Below, in pieces: positions 1 through 8,369 of a stretch of 64,000 nt of DNA. The DNA lies in assembly GCF_022664435.1 (NCBI RefSeq), contig NZ_JAKREU010000001.1:1-64000 (forward strand). Direction: 5' to 3'. Numbering within the stretch: the stretch's first letter is position 1; each line of letters starts with the position of its first letter. The translations under genes and the position numbers were made by a program. The stretch comes from Sphingomonas panni. GTDB taxonomy: Bacteria > Pseudomonadota > Alphaproteobacteria > Sphingomonadales > Sphingomonadaceae. Under the pieces are notes generated by a model. It had not been told where the DNA came from. It was given only the letters and a program-made list of their open reading frames with translations, and searched no databases.

Positions 1-506
1 CAATATGGTGGTTGTAATAAGACATATGAGCCAGCTTGACTTTAAACGATCCCAACGCACCTTGAATGCGCTAGACCGCAAGCCGCCGCCCACATGTCCC
101 TTCATCTAAACTACAATTTCAAAGAGCGTTCCTGCCTCAAACCTCTCGGTCGAAGCGCCAGCGAGCCGGCGATAGGAGGACCGGAACAGAGGCACCGATC
201 ATTTGATCAGTACCGCGTCCCGGCTAGAAAAGAGCAATCTCGCTATCCGCTTTGCGGAGCGACCCGAAGGCCAGCGAGGCGACCGGCGGGAGAAGCGAAG
301 AGCGTCTCGTCGTCCGGTGAAGCTGCTTATATGGGCGGCTTCGGAAGGCGTCAACAACGTTTTTGCAGTTTTTTCGGTTCCATGTCGTTTTCGATTGCTG
401 AACCTCGCCTCAGCGGCGCTCGGCGGTCGTTTCGAGCGATACCTTCCCCCTGGTTCAACGCCACGTCATAAGGGTGTGTCCGCGCGCGACCGACGTGCGC
501 CTGCAT
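1..506. other. Left-edge stretch with no recognisable gene
   Basis: I see no convincing gene here. The first 120 bases are less G+C-rich than the rest of the window. Two overlapping plus-strand reading frames (94-471 and 203-508) run through it, but their translations are Arg/Ser/Ala-rich with no recognisable domain and neither has a good ribosome binding site. A T-rich run near 358-378 follows no clear stem. The stretch may hold the end of a transcript from the left and the promoter of the gene starting at 521. No tRNA, tmRNA, RNase P or 6S signature was recognised. Confidence 0.5.
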
Positions 507-520
507 GAGAGGATTTCATC

Positions 521-1606
521 GTGTCCCCCGCCCCTGCCGCCGCACGTCCCGACGACCGCCCTTGGACCCGCGACGCGATCCGGCGACTGGAGGCGGACTT
601 CTGCCGTTCGGCGGATACCCATCTGATCCGCGTCGAATTGCCCGCGACACCGGGGATCACGCTCTACCTGAAGGACGAATCGGTCCATCCGTCGGGAAGC
701 CTCAAGCATCGGCTTGCGCGGTCGCTGATCCTTTATGGCCTGTGCAATGGCTGGATCGGGCGCGACACGGTGCTGGTCGAGGCGACCAGCGGGTCGACCG
801 CCGTGTCGGAAGCGTATTTCGCGCGGCTGCTCGGCCTGCGGTTCGTGGCCGTCGTGCCGCGCAGCATCGCGAGCGCAAAGATCGCCGCGATCCGCTTTCA
901 CGGCGGCGAGGTCCATTTCGTCGATGACCCGCGCGAAGTCTATGCCGCGGCGCAGGCCTTGGCCGACTCGCATGGCGGCCACTATCTTGACCAGTTCACC
1001 TATGCCGAACGCGCCACCGACTGGCGCGGCAACAACAACATTGCCGAATCGATCTTCGCCCAGCTGGCCAAGGAGGATCATCCCGAGCCGAGCTGGATCG
1101 TCTGCGGCGCGGGCACCGGGGGCACCTCGGCGACGCTCGGGCGCTTCATTCGCTATGGCCGTCATGCCACGCGGCTGTGCGTCGCCGATCCGCAGGGATC
1201 GGTGTTCCACCGCCATTATGCCAATCCGGCCATCACCACGGTCGAGGGCGACTGTTCGGGGATCGAGGGGATCGGACGACCGCGCGTCGAACCGTCTTTC
1301 GTGCCGAGCGTCATCGACCGGATGATCGCGGTGGACGACGCCGACAGCATCGGGGCGATGCGGGCGCTGAGCCAGCGGCTCGGACGGCCGGTCGGCGGAT
1401 CGACCGGCACCAACATCGTCGCCTGCGCCGCGCTGATCGCCGAGATGGCGTCGGTCGAAGCCCAAGGATCGGTCGTCACGATCCTGTGCGATTCGGGGCT
1501 GCGCTACAGCGACACCTATTTCGACGACGACTGGCTGGCGGCACGGGGGCTCGACTGGCGTCCGGCGGCGGCGCGCTACGCTACGTTCCTGGGAACGGGC
1601 GCGTGA
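521..1606 (+). CDS. PLP-dependent cysteine synthase-family protein, probable L-cysteine desulfhydrase (Cds1-like)
   Basis: A fold-type II PLP enzyme of 361 residues. The PLP-binding lysine is K62 in PSGSLKHR. The TSGST loop at about 89-93 binds the substrate carboxylate, and the [13 protein letters not shown] stretch near residue 200 forms the phosphate-binding glycine loop. The serine before the lysine motif and the long C-terminus are more like mycobacterial Cds1-type cysteine desulfhydrases than CysK/CysM, so H2S and pyruvate release is likelier than cysteine synthesis; this is inference. GTG start at 521 is chosen because GAGAGGAT lies just upstream and the alternatives would cut into the fold. 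The stop overlaps the GTG of the serine ammonia-lyase (GTGA), implying translational coupling of two enzymes that both yield pyruvate. Confidence 0.85.
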   Translation: MSPAPAAARPDDRPWTRDAIRRLEADFCRSADTHLIRVELPATPGITLYLKDESVHPSGSLKHRLARSLILYGLCNGWIGRDTVLVEATSGSTAVSEAYFARLLGLRFVAVVPRSIASAKIAAIRFHGGEVHFVDDPREVYAAAQALADSHGGHYLDQFTYAERATDWRGNNNIAESIFAQLAKEDHPEPSWIVCGAGTGGTSATLGRFIRYGRHATRLCVADPQGSVFHRHYANPAITTVEGDCSGIEGIGRPRVEPSFVPSVIDRMIAVDDADSIGAMRALSQRLGRPVGGSTGTNIVACAALIAEMASVEAQGSVVTILCDSGLRYSDTYFDDDWLAARGLDWRPAAARYATFLGTGA

Positions 1607-2955
1607 GTCCGCTCAGCGTCACCGACCTGTTCACCATCGGGATCGGTCCATCCAGTTCGCATACCGTCGGGCCGATGCGCGCGGCCCACGCCTTTGCGAC
1701 GATGCTGGCCGAGGACGGGATCGTGCCAGAGCGGGTCTATTGCGACCTTTATGGTTCGCTGTCGCTGACCGGCCGGGGCCACGCCACCGATATCGCCGTG
1801 CTGCTGGGGCTGTCCGGCGCCACCCCCGAAGGCGTCGACCCGGATGCGGTGGCAGGCATCGTTGCAGCGATTGGCGACAGCCATCGGCTGATGCTGGCGG
1901 GTATGAATGCCATCGCCTTCGATCCGGAACGCGATGTCGTGTTCCACCCCGGTTTCCTGCCCGGCCATCCCAACGCGATGGCCTGTACCGCCGTGCTGGC
2001 CGATGGCAGCCGCATCACCCGCCGATACTATTCCGTCGGCGGCGGGGCGATCCGGGCGGAGGGGGAGGCACCGCCGCGCATTAACCTGACGCTGCCGCAC
2101 CCCTTTGCCACCGGCAACGACCTGTTGGCGCTCTGTGCCGATACGCGCCAGTCGATCGCCGAGGTCGTCGCCGCCAACGAAAGCGCGTGGCGGCCGGAGG
2201 CGGAGACGCTGGGCTTCCTCGATGCGGTGCGCGCGGCGATGCTCGCCTCGATCGACCGGGGCTGTGCCGGCAGCGGCGAACTGCCCGGCGGACTGAAGGT
2301 GCAGCGCCGCGCGCGGGCGATCCGTGAGAAGCTGCTGGAACGCGGCCCCCGTACCGACCCCAGCGTGGTATTCGAATGGGTCAGCCTGTGGGCGCTGGCG
2401 GTGAACGAAGAGAATGCGGCGGGTGGCCGCGTCGTCACCGCGCCGACGAACGGTGCGGCGGGCGTCATCCCCGCCGTCCTCAAATATTACGAGACCTTCG
2501 TCCATGGATCGACGCGGGCGGGCGCACAGGCATTGCTGATGACCGCCGCGGCGATCGGTTTCCTCTACAAGCAGAACGCCTCCATCTCCGCTGCCGAAAT
2601 GGGGTGTCAGGGCGAGGTCGGCGTCGCCTGTTCGATGGCCGCCGCCGGCCTTGCCGCCGCATTGGGAGCCAGCCCGGCGCAGGTCGAGAATGCCGCCGAG
2701 ATCGGCATGGAGCATAATCTGGGCCTCACCTGCGACCCCATCGGCGGGCTGGTGCAGATCCCCTGTATCGAGCGCAACACGATGGGCGCGATCAAGGCGA
2801 TCAACGCCGCCTATCTGGCGCTGCACGGTGACGGTCGCCACATCGTCAGCCTCGACCAGGTCATCGAAACGATGCGCCAGACGGGCGAGGACATGAAGAG
2901 CCAGTATAAGGAGACCAGCCAGGGCGGCCTGGCGGTCAACGTCGTCGAATGCTGA
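1603..2955 (+). CDS. sdaA: L-serine ammonia-lyase, single-chain iron-sulfur type
   Basis: Converts L-serine to pyruvate and ammonia using a [4Fe-4S] cluster in the cytoplasm. The 450-residue product opens with the family's [18 protein letters not shown] block and keeps the cluster cysteines at exactly the expected spacing: C335 (MGCQGE), C377 (TCDPIGG) and C388 (IPCIERN), i.e. C-x41-C-x10-C. Length matches the fused alpha/beta form found in E. coli (about 454). The start is the GTG at 1603, inside the GTGA that ends the upstream gene; longer in-frame starts would run through that gene. The 3' end overlaps the next start (ATG at 2949). Position between a cysteine desulfhydrase-like enzyme and an oligopeptidase suggests a peptide and amino-acid catabolic operon. 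Confidence 0.93.
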   Translation: MSPLSVTDLFTIGIGPSSSHTVGPMRAAHAFATMLAEDGIVPERVYCDLYGSLSLTGRGHATDIAVLLGLSGATPEGVDPDAVAGIVAAIGDSHRLMLAGMNAIAFDPERDVVFHPGFLPGHPNAMACTAVLADGSRITRRYYSVGGGAIRAEGEAPPRINLTLPHPFATGNDLLALCADTRQSIAEVVAANESAWRPEAETLGFLDAVRAAMLASIDRGCAGSGELPGGLKVQRRARAIREKLLERGPRTDPSVVFEWVSLWALAVNEENAAGGRVVTAPTNGAAGVIPAVLKYYETFVHGSTRAGAQALLMTAAAIGFLYKQNASISAAEMGCQGEVGVACSMAAAGLAAALGASPAQVENAAEIGMEHNLGLTCDPIGGLVQIPCIERNTMGAIKAINAAYLALHGDGRHIVSLDQVIETMRQTGEDMKSQYKETSQGGLAVNVVEC

Positions 2956-4952
2956 AGGAACAACGCTTGTCTGCACTGCCCGATTTCGCCGCTATCACAC
3001 CGGAAACGATCGCCCCGACGCTCGACGCGCTGCTCGCCGAGCGCGATGCAGCGGCTGAGACCGTCAAGGCGGCTGACCCGAGCTTTGCCGCCACGTGGCT
3101 GCCGGTCGAGCGGGCCGATGTCGCGCTCGACAATTTCTGGTCGAGCGTGTGGCACCTCCACGCGGTTGCCGACACGCCCGAGCTGCGCGCCGCCCATGCC
3201 GCCGGGCAGGCGGTGCTGACCGAACGGGGCATCGCCGCGCAGCAGGACCGGGCGATGTTCGATACGCTGCGCGCGCTGGAGGTGACGCCGGACTTCGCCG
3301 CGCTGGACGACGCGGATCGGGTCGCGGTCGAGCGATCGATCCGCGACCGGACGCTGGCCGGGGTCGCGCTGGACGACGCGGCGCGCGAGCGGTTCAAGGA
3401 GGTGGCGACCGAACTGTCGGCGCTCCAGACCGAGTTCGCCAGTGCGGTGCTGGACGCGACCGATGCGTGGACGCTGCAGGTGACCGACGAAGCGCGGCTG
3501 GCCGGGCTGTCGGAGGCCGACCGGACGATGATGGCGGCGGCGGCCGAGGCGCGCGGGGAAACCGGCTGGGTCGTGACGCTGCAACAGCCGAGCGTCGTCG
3601 CGGTGCTGACCTTTGCCGAGGACCGCGACCTGCGCGCGCAAGTCTATCGCGCCTATGGCACGCGGGCGTCGGATCAGGGGCCGGATGCGGGCAGGTTCGA
3701 TAACGGCCCGCGCATCCGCCGCATCCTCGAATTGCGGCACGAAGCCGCGCGCTTGCTGGGCTTTCCCGATCCGGTCGCGCGGTCGCTCAGCACCAAGATG
3801 GCGCCGGACGTGGGCGAGGTGCTGGCGTTCCTGCGCGATCTGGCGCAGCGGGCGCGGCCCCATGCCGAGGCGGAGATCGCCGAGCTGCGCGGCTTCGCCG
3901 CCGAGCATCTGGGGATCGACGACCTGCAGCCATGGGATGTCGGCTTCGTCAGCGACCGGCTGAAGCGTCATGCCCATGCGATCGACCAGTCGGTCATCAA
4001 GGCCTATTTCCCGGTCGACCGGGTGTTGTCGGGATGGCGAGCGTTGCTGGGGCAGCTGTTCGGGCTGACGCTGACCGAGCGGAACGACGTCGCGACATAC
4101 CATCCCGATGCGCGCTATTATGACGTGGCCGATGCGGGCGGGGTGTTCGCCGGCCTGTACCTCGACCTGCACGCGCGGCCGGGCAAGAAGGGCGGCGCGT
4201 GGATGGCCCCTGCCCGGCCCTATCTGAGCGATGGCGGCCTGCCGGTCGCCTACATGGTCTGCAACTTCGCGCCGACCGGCGGGGAGGTGCCGCTGCTGAG
4301 CCATGACGATGTCACGACGCTGCTGCACGAGACGGGGCATTGTCTCCACCACCTGTTCACCCGCGTGCCGCGCCCGGACATCGCCGGCACGACCGGGTTC
4401 GAATGGGACGCAATTGAGCTGCCCAGCCAGCTGATGGAGGATTTCGCGTGGGAGCCGTCGGCGCTGGCCGCCATGTCGGGCCATGTCGAGACGGGCGAGC
4501 CGCTGCCGCGCGACCTGTTCGACCGGATGCTGGCGGCGCGGCGGTTCGGATCGGGGATGTTCCTGGTCCGGCAGATCGAGTTCGCGATGTTCGACCTGCT
4601 GCTGCACCTGGGCACGCAGGGCGACGATCCGATGACGGTGATCGAGGCGATGCGGGACGAAGTGGCGGTGGTCCGGCCGCCGGCATGGCACCGTTTCCCC
4701 CACGCCTTCGCACACATCTTCGCCGGGGGCTATGCGGCGGGATATTACAGCTATCTCTGGGCGGAATTGCTGGCGGCGGACGGCTTTGCGGCATTCGCCG
4801 AAGCCGGGACGCTCGACCGGGCGACCGGCGACCGGCTGCGCGAGACGGTCCTGTCGCAAGGGGCGGTGCGGCCGGCGATCGAGCTGTTCCGCGCATTCCG
4901 GGGGCGCGACCCCGATCCGGCGGCGATGCTGGCGCGGCATGGGCTGGTCTGA
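2949..4952 (+). CDS. M3 family zinc oligopeptidase (oligopeptidase A / Dcp type)
   Basis: A 667-residue thimet-type metallopeptidase that should cleave short peptides in the cytoplasm. The zinc motif HETGH is at residues 460-464 with a second histidine pair following (CLHHLF), and the N-terminal block ALPDFAAITPETIAPTLDAL is typical of PrlC/oligopeptidase A. Length is close to E. coli OpdA (680) and Dcp (681), and no signal peptide is present. The ATG at 2949 overlaps the sdaA stop; a TTG at 2967, preceded by AAGGAAC, is a credible alternative start that removes six residues. Oligopeptidase A versus dipeptidyl carboxypeptidase cannot be decided from motifs alone. It is the last gene of the operon; a hairpin repeat follows. 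Confidence 0.9.
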   Translation: MLKEQRLSALPDFAAITPETIAPTLDALLAERDAAAETVKAADPSFAATWLPVERADVALDNFWSSVWHLHAVADTPELRAAHAAGQAVLTERGIAAQQDRAMFDTLRALEVTPDFAALDDADRVAVERSIRDRTLAGVALDDAARERFKEVATELSALQTEFASAVLDATDAWTLQVTDEARLAGLSEADRTMMAAAAEARGETGWVVTLQQPSVVAVLTFAEDRDLRAQVYRAYGTRASDQGPDAGRFDNGPRIRRILELRHEAARLLGFPDPVARSLSTKMAPDVGEVLAFLRDLAQRARPHAEAEIAELRGFAAEHLGIDDLQPWDVGFVSDRLKRHAHAIDQSVIKAYFPVDRVLSGWRALLGQLFGLTLTERNDVATYHPDARYYDVADAGGVFAGLYLDLHARPGKKGGAWMAPARPYLSDGGLPVAYMVCNFAPTGGEVPLLSHDDVTTLLHETGHCLHHLFTRVPRPDIAGTTGFEWDAIELPSQLMEDFAWEPSALAAMSGHVETGEPLPRDLFDRMLAARRFGSGMFLVRQIEFAMFDLLLHLGTQGDDPMTVIEAMRDEVAVVRPPAWHRFPHAFAHIFAGGYAAGYYSYLWAELLAADGFAAFAEAGTLDRATGDRLRETVLSQGAVRPAIELFRAFRGRDPDPAAMLARHGLV

Positions 4953-4954
4953 GG

Positions 4955-4977
4955 CCAAAGTTCACTAAGTTCACACT
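4955..4977 (-). repeat. 23-bp dispersed identical sequence, copy 1 (minus orientation)
   Basis: These 23 bases are the exact reverse complement of 51325-51347. The minus-strand reading contains the nested direct repeat GTGAACTTAGTGAACTT. It starts three bases after the oligopeptidase stop, in a convergent intergenic gap. No function is assigned. Confidence 0.7.
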
Positions 4978-5005
4978 CGCGCGCGTTTTGGCATTTGTCG
5001 TGTCT

Positions 5006-5240
5006 GGTTCACGCGAAGGCGCCAAGGCACGAAGAAGACGGTCGTTTTCGCGCGGAGGCGCGGAGGCGCGGAGGGTTGCGTTCCTGGCGAGGCTTTCGCG
5101 ACCGGGAGACCTTGTGCGGGCTGGCAGCATGGAGGGAGGCCGCTGGCGCGGGAAAGGTCGCACCAGACGCAACCCCTCCGCGCCTCTGCGCCTCCGCGCG
5201 AAATCCATCTTCTTTGCGCCTTCGCGCCTTCGCGTGAATC
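5006..5240. repeat. Giant imperfect hairpin, family A copy 1
   Basis: The left arm (about 5006-5080, beginning GGTTCACGCGAAGG) is an imperfect reverse complement of the right arm (about 5168-5240, ending CCTTCGCGTGAA). Arms are about 70 bases with a loop of about 85. Each arm carries short internal repeats of GGAGGCGC/GCGCCTCC. It fills the gap between the convergent oligopeptidase and AdaA-like genes. A related copy sits at 6706-6945. There is no T-tract, so a simple terminator role is not supported. Confidence 0.8.
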
Positions 5241-5272
5241 CGTTCGGCGGCAGCGATGAGAAAGAGCAGTCG

Positions 5273-6070
5273 CTACTCTGCGGCGCAACTCGCCTGTAGG
5301 ACAGCCTTTTCGAACACGGCGCGTTTGGCGGCGGCGATGGCGCGGCCGAGGGCCGGGAGCGGGACCTCCGTCAAGGTGATGCGTAGCGTGCGTCCCCTGC
5401 CTGGCGTGACCTCCGCCCGCCCTTCGGGCAGGTCGACGACCATCGGACCGCTGGGCACGAAATCGGGCCGGTGGGCGATGGTGACCGTGATCGGTGCGGC
5501 GGGATCGGCGGACGGCCCCTCGCGACGCAGCGTCGAGGGGGCGCGGCCGAACGCCGCCTGGAATGCTTCGTTGAAGCGGCGCACGCTGCCATAGCCCGCC
5601 GCGAAGGCGATATCGGTCAGCGGCAGGCGGGTATCGTGCACCAGATGCTTGGCGAGATGCAGCCGCCGCGTCGCTTCGATCGCGAGTGGGGTCAGCCCCA
5701 GATGCTCGACGAACAGGCGGCGCAGATGGCGGTCGGTCATCCCCAGCCGGTCGGCCAGATCGCCGACGCTGCCGTCGGCCAGCGCGCCATCGTCGATCAG
5801 CCGCAGCGCGCGGTGGATCGAGGCGAGCGTGCCGGCCCAGGCCGGACTGTCGGGTGCCGTTTCGGGGCGGCAGCGCAAGCAGGGACGATAGCCGGCCGCC
5901 TGCGCCGCCGCCGCGCTGGCATAGAAGCTGACATTACCGCGCGCCGGGGTGCGCGCCGGGCAGACGGGGCGGCAATAGATGCGCGTGGTGCGGACCGCAG
6001 TGAAGAACAGCCCGTCCATCGCCGGGTCGCGCCGCACGATCGCGGCATAGCAATGGTCGGGGTCGAGCAT
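5273..6070 (-). CDS. AdaA-like methyl-responsive AraC-family regulator, C-terminally shortened
   Basis: Senses methyl-phosphotriester DNA damage and activates repair genes. The Ada zinc domain has its four cysteines at C33, C37 (CRPVC), C64 and C67 (CLRC); C33 corresponds to the methyl-accepting cysteine. An AraC-type double helix-turn-helix follows (about 90-185), including DIAFAAGYGSVRRFNEAF. The last 65 residues resemble fragments of the AlkA N-terminal domain, but no helix-hairpin-helix glycosylase domain follows. With 265 residues it is much shorter than Ada-AlkA fusions (about 480). The ATG at 6070 starts cleanly at the zinc domain; upstream in-frame codons run into the divergent promoter. 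It faces ogt across 112 bases holding an inverted repeat. A functional truncated regulator or a decayed fusion are both possible. Confidence 0.8.
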   Translation of the reverse strand: MLDPDHCYAAIVRRDPAMDGLFFTAVRTTRIYCRPVCPARTPARGNVSFYASAAAAQAAGYRPCLRCRPETAPDSPAWAGTLASIHRALRLIDDGALADGSVGDLADRLGMTDRHLRRLFVEHLGLTPLAIEATRRLHLAKHLVHDTRLPLTDIAFAAGYGSVRRFNEAFQAAFGRAPSTLRREGPSADPAAPITVTIAHRPDFVPSGPMVVDLPEGRAEVTPGRGRTLRITLTEVPLPALGRAIAAAKRAVFEKAVLQASCAAE

Positions 6071-6103
6071 GGCGCCAATGTAGCCGGGCACCTTTGCACG
6101 ACT

Positions 6104-6147
6104 AGCGGAAAACGGACATGGCCGTGGTGCGATGTCCGCTTTCCGCT
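6104..6147. promoter_or_regulatory. Inverted repeat in the adaA/ogt divergent promoter, candidate Ada operator
   Basis: The left arm AGCGGAAAACGGACAT (6104-6119) and the right arm ATGTCCGCTTTCCGCT (6132-6147) are reverse complements at 15 of 16 positions, separated by 12 bases. The repeat is centred between two genes of the same damage response, which suits binding by the AdaA-like protein. It is not part of the dispersed repeat families seen elsewhere in this window. Binding itself is inferred. Confidence 0.55.
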
Positions 6148-6182
6148 GGCGGCCCGGCCCGGCGGTCGGCAGGGTCGCGGGC

Positions 6183-6698
6183 ATGACCCAGCTGCTCCTG
6201 TCCGAAACCCTGCCCAGCCCGTTGGGCGCGATCACCATCCTGACCGATGGCGACGGCGTGCTGCGCGCGCTGGAATATGAGGACTTTCCCGACCGGATGG
6301 CGCGGCTGTTGCGGCTGCACTATCCGCGCGGCTGGCGGATCGAGCCGGCCGGGCGCGAAAGCGATGCGTGGCATGCGCTGAACGCCTATTTCGCGGGCGA
6401 GCTGTCGGCGATCGACACGCTGGCGACGGCGACCGGGGGTACGGATTTCCAGCGGGCGGTCTGGGCCACGTTGCGCGCGGTGCCGGCGGGCCGGACGGTC
6501 GCCTATGCCGACATCGCCGCCGCAATCGACCGGCCGAGCGCCGTGCGCGCGGTGGGGATGGCCAATGGGGCGAACCCGATCGCGATCGTCGTGCCGTGCC
6601 ACCGGATCATCGGGCGGTCGGGGCAGTTGACCGGCTATGCCGGCGGGCTGGCGCGCAAGCAGTGGTTGCTGGCGCACGAGGGGGTCGGGTTGGTTTAA
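6183..6698 (+). CDS. ogt: Methylated-DNA--[protein]-cysteine S-methyltransferase
   Basis: A suicide repair protein that moves the methyl group from O6-methylguanine to its own cysteine. The 171-residue product carries the active-site PCHR with C139, preceded by NPIAIVV and followed by the RII and G-x-GGLARKQWLLAHE elements. The N-terminal part matches the small methyltransferase ribonuclease-like domain. The ATG at 6183 is preferred over the in-frame ATG at 6132 because the latter lies inside the inverted repeat and adds a non-homologous Arg/Pro/Gly stretch. It is divergent from the AdaA-like regulator, which suggests induction by methylation damage. Confidence 0.94.
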   Translation: MTQLLLSETLPSPLGAITILTDGDGVLRALEYEDFPDRMARLLRLHYPRGWRIEPAGRESDAWHALNAYFAGELSAIDTLATATGGTDFQRAVWATLRAVPAGRTVAYADIAAAIDRPSAVRAVGMANGANPIAIVVPCHRIIGRSGQLTGYAGGLARKQWLLAHEGVGLV

Positions 6699-6705
6699 AG
6701 GAATG

Positions 6706-6945
6706 GGTTCACGCGAAGGCGCGGAGCTCGCGAAGAAGAAGGTAGATTTCGCGCAGAGACGCAGAGACGCAGAGGAGTTGCGTTTCGGGCGCTCGGCGCG
6801 CGATCGGCAGACCGTAGCGCGCCTTGCAGCAGGGAATGAAGCCGCTGACGCGGGGGATGCCGCAGCAAGTGCAACCACTCCGCGTCTCCGCGTCTCTGCG
6901 CGAAATCTACCTTCTTCTCCGCGCCGTCGCGCCTTCGCGTGAACC
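6706..6945. repeat. Giant imperfect hairpin, family A copy 2
   Basis: Begins GGTTCACGCGAAGG and ends CGCCTTCGCGTGAACC. The arms are about 6706-6782 and 6871-6945 and contain GCAGAGACGCAGAGACGCAG against its complement. Architecture and end sequences match family A copy 1 (5006-5240), although the loops are not obviously alike. It lies between the convergent ogt and uxuB genes, so the two copies bracket the adaA-ogt pair. Confidence 0.8.
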
Positions 6946-6953
6946 AATCTTCT

Positions 6954-8369
6954 TCAGCGCAACGCCGCGCTCATATCTCCACCCGGTGCCAGCGCGGCAT
7001 AGGCCCGCTCGACCGCCGCGACGAACTTCGCATCCTGCCCGAGATCGCCGAACACCTCGCGCATCGCCAGCAACGCCGCCGGCTCCCCCGCCCGCGCTAG
7101 CAAAGCATCGGCGCGCGGATCGACCAGCGTTTCGCCGCTCGCCTTGCGCAGCTCTAGGAACCGGAACCACGCCGCGATCGGCACCGCCAGCCGCTCGACC
7201 GACCGACCGCCCGCCCGCGCGTCGCGGATCGTGTCGCACAGGCGATAGGGCAGCTTCTGCGAACCGTCCCACGCGATCTGCGCCAGCCGATGCGCGATCG
7301 CCGGATTGGCGAAGCGGGCCAGCACGTCGGCGATATAGGCCGACAGGTCCATCTCGGCCGGCGGCTGGATCGACGGCGCGATATCCTCACGCATCAACCG
7401 CTCGGCAAAGGCGGCGAGCGGTGCGCAGGCCATCGCGTCGCGCACCGTCGCCAGCCCCATTAGGATGCCGAGATAGGCGAGCGACGAATGCGCGCCATTG
7501 AGCAGGCGCAGCTTCGCATTCTCGAACCCACGCACGTCGCGGGTGAACTGTGCGCCGGCCACGTCGAAGGGCGGGCGCTCCCCGACGAAATCGTCCTCGA
7601 TCACCCATTGGGTGAACGCCTCGCGCTGGATCGGCCATGCATCGTCGAGCCCGGTCGCGGCGCGGACCGAGGCGCGCAGCGCGTCGTCGGTCGCGGGCGT
7701 GATCGAATCGACCATGGTGGAGGGAAAGCGGACATGATCGTCGATCCATGCCGCCAGATCGGGATCGCGCGCGGCGGCAAGGTCGCGGACGGATCGACGG
7801 AAACGCTGGCCGTTATCGGCCAGATTGTCGCACGCCAGCAAGGTAATCGCCCCGCCCCCCGCCGCCCGGCGGGCGGCGAGGCCCGCGACCAGCCAGCCTG
7901 ACAGGGTCGACGGCTCCGCGCCGGTCAGTTCGCGGACGATGGCGGGATGGTCGAGGTCGAGCGCGCCGTGCGCGTCGAGATGATAGCCCTTCTCGGTCAC
8001 GGTCGTCGTCACGATCCGCGTGGTCGGCGCGGCAATGCGCGACAGGATCGCGTCGCGGCGCTGTGCGGTCAGCAGTTCGGTGATCGACCCGACGACGCGG
8101 TAGCGCGTCTCCGCCCCCAGCAGCGCCAGCGTGTAGAGCCCGTCCTGCGGTGCCAGCGCATCCGCCACCCCGGTCGAATTGAGCGCGACCGCGCTGATCG
8201 CGAAGCGCGGGTCGTGGTGCAGGATCGCATCGACATAGGCCGCCTGATGCGCGCGGTGGAACGCGCCGGGGCCGATATGGACGATCCCCGGTGTCAGCGC
8301 GCTGCGGTCATAGCCGGGCCGCGCGACCGATGGCGGCAGCGCGGCGAGCGTGGCGTCGGACAGCCTCAC
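6954..8369 (-). CDS. uxuB: Mannitol dehydrogenase-family oxidoreductase, probable fructuronate reductase
   Basis: Should reduce D-fructuronate to D-mannonate with NADH. The 471-residue product has the family's N-terminal IVHIGPGAFHRAHQAAYVD nucleotide-binding block, the TVTEKGYH motif, PSTMVDSITPA, and the catalytic-domain stretches FTQWVIEDDF and KLRLLNGAHSSLAYLG. These follow E. coli UxuB much more closely than UxaB (tagaturonate reductase). The start is the GTG at 8369, whose TGA overlap with the uxaC stop gives GTGA coupling. Longer in-frame starts would read through uxaC out of frame. It is the second gene of an uxaC-uxuB operon and ends beside hairpin A copy 2. Confidence 0.87.
   Translation of the reverse strand: MRLSDATLAALPPSVARPGYDRSALTPGIVHIGPGAFHRAHQAAYVDAILHHDPRFAISAVALNSTGVADALAPQDGLYTLALLGAETRYRVVGSITELLTAQRRDAILSRIAAPTTRIVTTTVTEKGYHLDAHGALDLDHPAIVRELTGAEPSTLSGWLVAGLAARRAAGGGAITLLACDNLADNGQRFRRSVRDLAAARDPDLAAWIDDHVRFPSTMVDSITPATDDALRASVRAATGLDDAWPIQREAFTQWVIEDDFVGERPPFDVAGAQFTRDVRGFENAKLRLLNGAHSSLAYLGILMGLATVRDAMACAPLAAFAERLMREDIAPSIQPPAEMDLSAYIADVLARFANPAIAHRLAQIAWDGSQKLPYRLCDTIRDARAGGRSVERLAVPIAAWFRFLELRKASGETLVDPRADALLARAGEPAALLAMREVFGDLGQDAKFVAAVERAYAALAPGGDMSAALR

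Noticed and set aside
94..508. Two overlapping plus-strand frames (94-471 and 203-508)
   Set aside because: Arg/Ser/Ala-rich translations with no domain, poor start signals and mutual overlap; they look like chance open frames.
2811..4958. 715-codon minus-strand open frame opposite the oligopeptidase
   Set aside because: Antisense frame of a well-supported M3 peptidase; His/Arg/Gln-rich composition typical of a reversed high-G+C frame.
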